From Allomyces macrogynus ATCC 38327 (Eukaryota > Blastocladiomycota > Blastocladiomycetes > Blastocladiales > Blastocladiaceae): 64,000 bases of DNA. Both the position numbers and the translations under genes were made by a program. The notes below the pieces were generated by a model. The model was not told the origin of the DNA, made no database searches, and was given only the letters and a program-made list of their open reading frames with translations. Shown in pieces: positions 56,968 to 64,000 of the stretch. Positions within the stretch are counted from its first letter, which is position 1, and each line of letters starts with the position of its first letter. The stretch is from assembly GCA_000151295.1 (NCBI GenBank), contig GG745338.1, forward strand, positions 168,234 through 232,233. The letters are read 5' to 3'.

Positions 56968-57565
56968 GGTTGGACTGGGGTTGGAGGTTTCGGGGAGCGC
57001 GGAGGGTCGGATGGCGGCGAGAGAGAGAAGGGACGGGACGAGGATGTGAAGCGCAGGAGGTGGTTGCCGCAGAGAGACGAGGGGAGAGGGTGGAGAGAAG
57101 AGATGGGCGTCGGTCGGCAAGCTCGGCGGAGCGAATCCGTGCGCAGAAAGTGGCGGCAGGGAGGGACGGGCGGCGCTCGCGGCGCCGAGGGCGAGGAGGG
57201 CAATGGGGGGCGATGGAGCGTCTGGGATGCGGGGAGGCCGATGGCGAGCACTGGAGCAGAATGCAGCAAGTTGGGCCGGATGGCGACTGGGGGCCGGAGA
57301 GGAGGAGACGGCGCCCGCGCCGTCGTCGCCACGGAGAGCAACCAAACGTCAGCGGCGGTGGTTGCATCGTCATCTTGTCGCGCGGCACGCGGCGTGGATC
57401 TGACTTGGATTATCTTCCCAAGAACGCGTCTTCGCTCTTTCCACTGTCCACCGCTCCCAACACGCCATGGCATTCCCATGAACAAACGACCCACAACAAC
57501 ACCAAACCAATAGCAGCAACGACAACATTCGGCTGGAGCCAGCCCAACGACACGCACATGTTTCC
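56968..57565. promoter_or_regulatory. Upstream region of Cut8 gene, no separate gene seen
   Basis: An open frame continues upstream of the Cut8 start to about 57345 but is Pro/Ser/Ala-rich with no conserved content. I read it as leader and promoter sequence. The last part is the 3' flank of the G3BP-like gene. Confidence 0.4.
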
Positions 57566-59188
57566 TCACCCGCGCGGGAACGGAGTCCCACGCCCGCGTC
57601 CACGGCCACGCGGCGCGCCGCTACCGCCCGCCGACCCCGGCCGCCCCTGATCAAACGCGGCCCCACCACGTCCAGCGCCACCAGCGCTCCCGCCGCGCCC
57701 GCCCATGTACCCGCCGCGCCCGGTCCCACCAATGGGCTTCCCACCCTGCCCCTGCCCGCCGCCGTACGGCATCCCGCCCGGATGCATGCGGCGCTGCTCA
57801 ATCACGAGCATGCGCGGCCCCGCCATCGCCTGCCGGCCCATGATCCCCGGCACGACATTCGCGTCGGCGACGTACCCGACAAACCCGCCGCGGTTGGCCT
57901 CGAGACGCGTGAAGTGCACGTGGTCGGCAAACGCCGCACGCACCTCGTCCTCGGTCGGGATCGCGCCATCGTACGACCGGAACTTGAGGAAGACCGACGC
58001 CTGGTGCGACGCATAGTCGCTCGTCTGCGACGCCGCCGACGGGGTCGGCGACGGGACTGGATGGATCGTCGGTGCCGCGGGCGCGGCGGACTCGGATTTG
58101 GGGGTGGCCTCCTTGGCGGGCACGGCGGCGGGGGCCGGCGTCGGGCGCGGCGCTGCGGGGGTCTTGGCCATGTCGGCCCACGACGTCGGCTTGGGCGGAC
58201 CCGCCGGCTTGGGTTCCGGCTTGGGCTCGGCCTTGGGCTCAGCAGCCGCGGGGGTCGCCTGCTTGGTCGGCGACTTGGTCCGTACGACCTTGCCCGACAC
58301 TGCAGGTGCTGGCTGCTCAGCGGCAGCGGGCTTGGCTGCCGGCGCGGAGGCCTTGGCCTCGGCCGGTTTTGTCTCGGCCGCGGCGAGCTTGGATTCGGTC
58401 GCCGTGGGGGTCGGCTTGGCGGTCTCGGCATGCCTGGTCTCAGCGGGCTGCTTCTTGGCGGGCGACGCGTCACGCGACTTGGCCAGTGGCTCCTTGGCGG
58501 GCGCGGCAGCGGGCGCCGGAACGGCTTCCTTGGCCGGGGACGGCCCGCGCGCCGGGGACGCGGCCTTCTTCATGGGCGACGGCGCGCGCACGGGTGCCTC
58601 GACCACGGCCGGGGCCGCGGCGGCGGGCGCGTGCAGCTGCTGCGGATGCTGCTGCGGCGGTTGGCCCGACTTGGCCGAGGCAGCCGAGACCGTATCGTCG
58701 TGCACTTCCTCATCGTCCGTCTCGACCTCCTCGCACAAAAACCGAAACATATCGTTCAGGATATAGTACCCGCGCGGCTGCTTGGCGAGGAAAAACGTCT
58801 GCACAAACTTTTGTGACGGCAGGCCGCGGTTCGACAACTCGCCAATCACCTGGATCACGACGCCGTCGTCGCGCGACGGTTGCGAGTCGACATTGCTAAT
58901 CAACACGCGGCACTCGGACAGTTGCTGTGCCTGGAACAGCTGGTGAATCGCCTGCTGCCCGTGCGCGGCCTCGATCGCGGTCCCTTCCTGCCCGTGCTGC
59001 GCGTACGAGTCCTTGGCGTAGAAACAGTGCAGCCGCTGCGGCTTGTGATGCATGAACGAGTAGTACTCGCGCACAAACATCCATCCGACCTCGTAGGCCG
59101 TCGCGGGCGCCGCGGGGGGTGCCGGCGTGGCCGTGGATGCGGGGGTGGCAGAGGGCGCGCCAGGCGCGGGAGTGGTCGTGGCCGTCAT
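57566..59188 (-). CDS. G3BP-like RNA-binding protein (NTF2-like + RRM + RGG)
   Basis: A single exon of 540 residues. After an Ala/Thr/Pro-rich leader, residues about 30-155 form an NTF2-like domain: VGWMFVREYYSFMHHKPQRL, FYAKDSYAQHGQEG, and FVQTFFLAKQPRGYYILNDM with FRFL. An acidic stretch and a long Lys/Ala/Pro-rich linker follow, with repeated SPAK/SPTK phrases. An RRM lies at about residues 385-460 (VFLKFRSYDGAIPTEDEV, HFTRLEANRGGFVGYV). The C-terminus is Gly/Arg-rich (GGRGG repeats). This is the G3BP/Nxt3/Bre5 layout of stress-granule proteins that partner deubiquitinases. The start ATG at 59188 directly precedes the leader. Confidence 0.88.
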   Translation of the reverse strand: MTATTTPAPGAPSATPASTATPAPPAAPATAYEVGWMFVREYYSFMHHKPQRLHCFYAKDSYAQHGQEGTAIEAAHGQQAIHQLFQAQQLSECRVLISNVDSQPSRDDGVVIQVIGELSNRGLPSQKFVQTFFLAKQPRGYYILNDMFRFLCEEVETDDEEVHDDTVSAASAKSGQPPQQHPQQLHAPAAAAPAVVEAPVRAPSPMKKAASPARGPSPAKEAVPAPAAAPAKEPLAKSRDASPAKKQPAETRHAETAKPTPTATESKLAAAETKPAEAKASAPAAKPAAAEQPAPAVSGKVVRTKSPTKQATPAAAEPKAEPKPEPKPAGPPKPTSWADMAKTPAAPRPTPAPAAVPAKEATPKSESAAPAAPTIHPVPSPTPSAASQTSDYASHQASVFLKFRSYDGAIPTEDEVRAAFADHVHFTRLEANRGGFVGYVADANVVPGIMGRQAMAGPRMLVIEQRRMHPGGMPYGGGQGQGGKPIGGTGRGGYMGGRGGSAGGAGRGGAAFDQGRPGSAGGSGAPRGRGRGRGTPFPRG

Positions 59189-59853
59189 GGTCGCGTTGGC
59201 CTGGTCGTCGGGTAGAGCGTGTCAGTCTGGATCCACAATCTCGATCGGGTTGCGCTCCCAGCGCACGACGGCAGCAGTCGGTCGCGATCGCGTCGGATCG
59301 CGTGCCGGATCGTGTGCTAGATCGCGTTCTGGCTGCGGCCGCCGTGAACCGGGTGTCCATGTCCGCATCGCGCGGGACGGTACCGTTGGCATTCGCGGAT
59401 CGAAGGGGTGCAAGCTCCAAAAGGGCCGAACGGCGCGATGGGGCTCGTTGGGCGGCGGCTGCGAGCGTGCGTTGCGACCAGTTGCAGCAGCGTGGCGGGG
59501 CGGCAGCGTTGCAGAGCGGTCGTCGACGTCGTCGTGGTGGTCGCGGTGCAGTTCAAGGACGAGCAAAGTGGTGGGTCGCCTTGATCGCTTTTGGCGACGG
59601 CAACGGCGGTTCAGGGCAGTCACGCGCGAGCCCGTCACACGCGTGGTCAAGCCGCGGCATCAGGTGCACCCCTTGGAACAAGCGTCGTCTGCCTTTTTCC
59701 ATGGCCTGTCTGGCCTTGCCATAGAACCCCTGCCTTCCCTTTCCTTTCCTTCTTGCCCGTCGAGCGTCCCGTCGAGCGTCCCGTCGCGACAAACCCACGG
59801 CCGTTCATCCACACCAAAAAGCAATGTCATTCAACAACAGCAACGTGCCCACA
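59189..59853. promoter_or_regulatory. Upstream region of G3BP-like gene, no gene seen
   Basis: Between the G3BP-like start and the Aurora stop. Open frames here have no conserved features. It should contain the G3BP-like promoter and the Aurora 3' flank. Confidence 0.4.
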
Positions 59854-60951
59854 TCATTGTCCACCGCTTGCCGCCCCCGCGCCGGCGCCGCCGCCCGGCA
59901 AATGCGGCCTGTAGAGCCCCACCAGTGTCTCCGGGCAATTCTTGGTCAGGAACGGGTGCTCGAGCACGTCGGCCAGCGGCAACCGGTCCTCTGGGTTCCT
60001 CTGCAGCATCTTCTCAATCAGGTCCCTTGCCTCGGCCGAGACCTCCGGCGGAAAGCGCAGATCCACGTTCCGAATCCTTGAGTAAGTCTCGGGGATCGTC
60101 GGGTCCTCGAACGGCGGGTGGCCCACGAGAAACTCGTACAGGATCACGCCCAGACTCCACACGTCGACGGCGCGCGAGTACTCGACCCCCTGGTTCTGGT
60201 CGGCCGAGATCAACTCGGGCGACAGGTAGTCGATCGTGCCGCAAATCGTCGACCGCCGGTCGGTCGGCGCGTGCACCGACCACCCGAAATCCGAAAGTTT
60301 CACGGAATCGTCGCCGGCGAGCAAGATGTTCTCGGGCTTGAGGTCGCGGTGGATCACGTTCTTGCGGTGCAAGTACTCGAGCGCATTGACGATCTCAGCA
60401 AAGTACCGCGCCGCCCGCGGCTCGTCAAACGACCCGACCTCCTTGAGCAACTTATACAGCTCGCCGCGCGGCGCGTACTCGAGAATCAAGAAGACGCGCT
60501 TCTCGTCGTAAAAGTACCCATAGAGCCGCAAAATGTTGGGGTGCCGCAAGTGGGACTGGATCTCGACTTCGCGACGAAGTTGCCGCTCGAATTTCTCGCG
60601 CTTGATCTCGGTCTTGACGAGAATCTTGAGCGCAACAATAAAGCCCGACTCTTTTTCGCGCGCAACGTAGACGCGACCGAACCGGCCCTGGCCGAGCGGA
60701 CGGCCAATGTCAAAGTCCTTGAGCGTCCATACACGCGGCGGTTGCGCGTTGGTTGAGCTCGATGACGAGGATGTTGGTGCGGCCGAGGCGGTGGCAGGTG
60801 CGAGCGGGCGGACACACGCAGTCGTCGCCGAGGCCGTGCTTGCCGTGCCGGCCGTGCGCTTCATGGGGCCGGGGGCCCTGAAGCCGCCAGGTGTCGGGGC
60901 ACTGGATTGGCTCGGTCCGCTGGCCGTGCCTGCGCTTGCCGAGGTCGCCAT
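59854..60951 (-). CDS. Aurora/Ipl1 mitotic serine/threonine kinase
   Basis: A single exon of 365 residues. An N-terminal tail of 72 residues is Ser/Thr/Ala/Pro-rich. The kinase domain has GQGRFGRVY (Gly loop), [11 protein letters not shown] (ATP Lys), [11 protein letters not shown] (catalytic loop), [11 protein letters not shown] and the activation segment [16 protein letters not shown], whose Thr is the autophosphorylation site. DFGWS and the [10 protein letters not shown] segment are diagnostic of the Aurora family. It most likely covers Aurora A and B functions, as in other fungi with one copy, though a second copy elsewhere cannot be excluded. Aurora corrects kinetochore attachments, phosphorylates Ndc80-complex subunits and, in animals, is activated in part by BuGZ, also encoded here. 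Confidence 0.96.
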   Translation of the reverse strand: MATSASAGTASGPSQSSAPTPGGFRAPGPMKRTAGTASTASATTACVRPLAPATASAAPTSSSSSSTNAQPPRVWTLKDFDIGRPLGQGRFGRVYVAREKESGFIVALKILVKTEIKREKFERQLRREVEIQSHLRHPNILRLYGYFYDEKRVFLILEYAPRGELYKLLKEVGSFDEPRAARYFAEIVNALEYLHRKNVIHRDLKPENILLAGDDSVKLSDFGWSVHAPTDRRSTICGTIDYLSPELISADQNQGVEYSRAVDVWSLGVILYEFLVGHPPFEDPTIPETYSRIRNVDLRFPPEVSAEARDLIEKMLQRNPEDRLPLADVLEHPFLTKNCPETLVGLYRPHLPGGGAGAGAASGGQ

Positions 60952-61596
60952 GCTGGTCGTGCAGAGGCCGGGCGTTGTTCGACGAACAGGACGGCGCGAG
61001 TCGATGAACTGACCGGTCGGTCGGCGACGAGCGAATTCGAACGGTCAAACGGGACGAGGCAGTCGAAAAAAGTTGCGTGCGATTGCGGGCAGTGATGCGC
61101 GTCGCCGTGGTCAGAGTCGGGCAAATGGAAATGTTGTCAAACAAAGAAGTCGTTGTGGACGAAGAGAGTGGAGGCTGAAGAGACGACGCGAGACGACGAT
61201 GGGGATGGAGATCCCAGAACCCGAATCTCAACTTGGATTGAATGTTTTGAAAAGCTGCAACATCACCTTTCCTGCTCAGTCGCTTTTCGGCTGCGGATAG
61301 TTGCCGTTACCGCCAACAGCCAAGCATGCCGCCGGATTCACGACCGACGCCGCCGAGCTGCCTGGCCGCAACTACGACGAAGACGACGAAGACGACGACG
61401 ACGACAACGCCGACGCCCCGGACAAGGTCCGCGCGCTAGCCAACTCCCCGCACTGCCACCGCGCGCGGCGCCCGTGGTCAAGAGGGCGGCTCACGCACAC
61501 CCTGCACGCTGTCGGTGCTCGCCGGCCTTGGATCGACCCAACACCAGCAATCGCATCCGCCGCCCCCATCCGCCAATTTATCACGATATACAACCA
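60952..61596. promoter_or_regulatory. Shared intergenic region upstream of Aurora and the 61597 gene
   Basis: A 645-bp divergent gap. A less GC-rich core near 61200-61300 may hold the promoters. No conserved frame was seen. A GAAGACGAC-type run lies near 61377-61403. Confidence 0.4.
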
Positions 61597-64000
61597 TGCG
61601 CCCGCGCCTGCACGCCAAGTTGTGGAACGAGATTGCGCTGCTCGCCGCACACGACTCGCCCTCGCAGTCGGCCGACGGCGACTGGGACAATGTCGCTGCC
61701 CTGATCGCCAAGACGGCGCACGCGTCGGTCCAGCAGCCCGACCGCCTGGCGCACGACGTGGCCGTCCTCTCGGCGCGCAACGCTGCCGCCACGGGCCTCC
61801 CCGCCGCCGTTGACCGCGTTGTCGAGGCCGTCTGGACCACGACGCTCTCCCTCGTGCGCGATGTCGCACACGCGACCGACTTCCACAAGCTCACGGCCTC
61901 GTGGCTGCCCGCGCTGATTGGCCTGCTGCGCGCGCTCGCCGACATGGGCATCGACGTACCTGCTGCGACGCTCGCCAAGAGCTGGGATTTCCTCGTGGCC
62001 ATTTCGCGCGACCCGCACTTGCTCGACGGCGTCTCCGACAACCTCGCCAAACTTGATGCCGACCCATCGCTCGCGCGGTACCGCCGCCGCCTTGCAACTT
62101 ACTGGCAGCGCCGCCCCTTCTCGCCCGACGTCATGTATCTGCAGTGCATCACGTTTGTGCGCAACGCGCTCGCCATGTACATTACGCGCCACCATCTCGC
62201 GCCCGCGACCGCCGATCCGCAGGGTACGCCCGCCTTGGCCGCTAAGCGTGCTGCAAATGCCGCTGCCAATGGCGTGCCAGACGGTGGGGACGTGTCTGAC
62301 GACAGCCAGGAGGACCAGGGGTCGGGCGCATCACTGCAGGACGACCGATCCGGCAGCGGCAGTACCAGTCACGGCGGTCCCGGCAGCAACGGGTCCCCCA
62401 CGACCGACTCGCTCGTGGGCCTGACCGAATCGACGCCCGCATCCATGGCCTCCATGGACCGTCCGGACCCCGACTTTGCCGCGGCCTGGGCGCGCCTGCT
62501 GACCTCACCGCAATTTGTGAACCTCGATGCGCACACGATGCCGCGAGCCGTCATGGAGCAAATCACCAAAGTGTGTCTGCAGCACTATGCCGTCAAGAAG
62601 ATCCCTGAGATTATGGCCGTTAACTTGCAGACGTGCTGCCTCGCGTGGCTCCTCTCGCCGCTGACGCTCGACGCGGTGATCCCGATCCTGTTCGACACGT
62701 TTGCCAGCGCCTCGACACCCGACACGATTCACGCGCCCGTGCTCGTTGCCGCTGCCGAATCGCTCGCCATTCTGGTCTCGGCACTCGCCTCGCCTGCGGC
62801 CATTTTGCAGGTGCAGAGCTTTCTCGTCGACTTGCTCACGCGGCCGCATCCGGCGTTTGCGTTGCTCGCGCAGCGCAACCACGGCGACGATCTCGCGCGA
62901 CTGCGCACGGCCGTGATCCAGGCGCTCACGGCGTGCGCGCTCGCGTCGCCGCCCGGCACCCGACTTGACGGCACGCTCTACTCGCTGTTTCGCAACGCGT
63001 CCGGCGATGTGGCGCAGGTCAAGTTTGATAATTGCTGTGCTGCCGTTGCGGCACTCACCTGCGCGGTGCGGCCCGCCGACGACCTCGATGCGGTCGTCAC
63101 GTTCTTCACGCGCATGTTCATCATGCCGGCGGCCGACGGGAAAGCAAGTGCGCCCGGTGCCGCACGCACCGAGTCGACGCACCTCAATACGCTCCCGTGC
63201 CTGCGGTACCTCGCCGACATTGCTCTCGTGGCCCCGCTCAACCGCTTCGGCGAGATTGTGGGTTTCTTTTCGAAACACGCCAAGGAGAACTTGAACGACG
63301 ACGCCGTCTCGCGCGTCGTCGTCGAGTGCGTCGACCGCATGTCGGCCGCCGCGACCCCCATCCAGCGCCGGATTGTGCTCCACACTCTACTGACTTTTTT
63401 CGTGGACAAGGCGTCGTATGTCTGGACGCAGGCGCGCGCGCCCGGTGCACCTGCCGCGTCCAAGACCGACCGCGCGGACTTGAGCAAGCTCCTCTTCTTC
63501 ATTTCGAAAATGTGCCACGCCGTGCACGACGACCGCAACTCGGGCGGGTTCGAGGCGCTCACGGCGGCCGGGCCCAAGTCGGCCGTGAATGGTGTCGCGG
63601 ACGGCGGGAACGAGTTGTTGCTCGATGACGGTAGCACCGGCGGCAGCGTGCCGACTAACCAGTCGTTCCAGGCGCTGTTCCGGTCTATGTGGTACTTTAT
63701 TGTCGTGCTCGACTTTGTCTCGGACGATGCTGCGCAGGACCACGTGGTCGACATTGCCCTCTACTCGCCCTACGTGCAGTTTGCGTCGGTTATCGAGTCT
63801 TACTTCCAGTCGCCCGCGCACAAGGTGCGGCTCGCGCAGCTGCTGACCACACCGGCGCTCGCGACGCCGTTGACCGTCGAGCAGGCGCTCTATCTTGTGA
63901 CCATGTTTCACGTTATGTGCTGCTGCGCGAGCGAGTCGAAACTCGTGCCGCTCGCCTTGCTCGAGACTATGGTCCCGCACAAGCAGTTGTTCCCGACGTT
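61597..64000 (+). CDS. Large helical-repeat protein, 5' part only; possible STT4/PI4KA
   Basis: Open from the ATG at 61597 to the window edge without a stop (801 codons, no intron needed). The sequence is an all-helical solenoid with two Ser/Gly/Asp-rich low-complexity inserts (around 62270-62440 and 63540-63650). No catalytic domain is reached. The phrase FQALFRSMWYFIVVLDFV followed by IALYSPYVQF resembles a segment of phosphatidylinositol 4-kinase STT4/PI4KA (a Phe-Trp-Tyr helix, then an Ala-x-x-Ser-Pro helix). That resemblance is short and could be chance. Other very large HEAT-type proteins remain possible. The ATG is preceded by CAACC and fits a start 645 bp from Aurora. Confidence 0.6.

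Noticed and set aside
56968..57345. N-terminal extension of Cut8
   Set aside because: Open in frame, but Pro/Ser/Ala-rich and unlike the family, whose members start close to the basic segment at MAMAQMYSRKR.
1..64000. CRISPR arrays, bacterial operons, rRNA or canonical tRNA genes
   Set aside because: No regularly spaced repeats, no Shine-Dalgarno-linked gene strings and no rRNA or foldable tRNA sequence were seen; the genes are spliced and eukaryotic.

Overview
The window is eukaryotic nuclear DNA, and the gene content points to a fungus, most likely an early-diverging zoosporic lineage. Evidence for a fungus: short GT-AG introns (about 36-112 nt), an LRG1-type LIM/RhoGAP, Cut8/Sts1, ERG27 and a TPT-family transporter. 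Evidence for an early-diverging one: a Rod/KNTC1 homologue and a BuGZ/ZNF207 homologue, neither of which exists in budding yeast, and a DNMT1-type cytosine methyltransferase. The coding DNA is very GC- and CpG-rich. Blastocladiomycota or a chytrid is my inference, not proven by the sequence. There is one assembly gap of 100 N (25970-26069).

Layout. 1-1868: LRG1-like LIM protein (-), cut by the window edge. 2519-4140: BuGZ (-), head-to-head with DBP5/DDX19 (+, 4457-6059). 6060-9059: gene-poor, lower-GC tract with a possible decayed leucine-rich coding stretch. 9060-10271: YJU2/CWC16 (-), head-to-head with phosphopantothenoylcysteine decarboxylase (+, 10559-11410). 11491-13986: unknown membrane protein (-). 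14532-19860: XRN1 (-), head-to-head with an Spc25-like kinetochore protein (+, 20585-21876). 22460-25888: C2H2 zinc-finger protein (+) with a frame break. 27168-35094: Rod/KNTC1 (+, nine exons). 35585-37157: SLC35C2-like transporter (+). 37314-38279: unknown coiled-coil protein (-). 38805-43186: DNMT1 (-), head-to-head with oligoribonuclease (+, 43424-44481). 44559-46422: PSMD5/S5b-like proteasome chaperone (-), head-to-head with DNA polymerase kappa (+, 46783-49181). 49303-50797: ERG27/HSD17B7 (-). About 51.3-55.5 kb: a dead, CpG-depleted Ty3/gypsy-type retroelement. 55828-56967: Cut8/Sts1 (-). 57566-59188: G3BP-like NTF2/RRM protein (-). 59854-60951: Aurora kinase (-). 61597-64000: large helical-repeat protein (+), cut by the window edge.

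How the genes relate. Five genes belong to chromosome segregation: BuGZ, an Spc25-like Ndc80-complex subunit, Rod, Aurora and Cut8. Others serve RNA turnover and export (XRN1, DBP5, oligoribonuclease, YJU2, G3BP-like), proteasome assembly or tethering (PSMD5, Cut8), and CoA and sterol synthesis. The DNMT1 gene and the retroelement make a natural pair. The retroelement has lost nearly all CpG dinucleotides to TpG/CpA, including at its catalytic residues, as expected from long-term cytosine methylation and deamination. Gene models were built by eye from splice signals. Where exon sums are given they keep an open frame.
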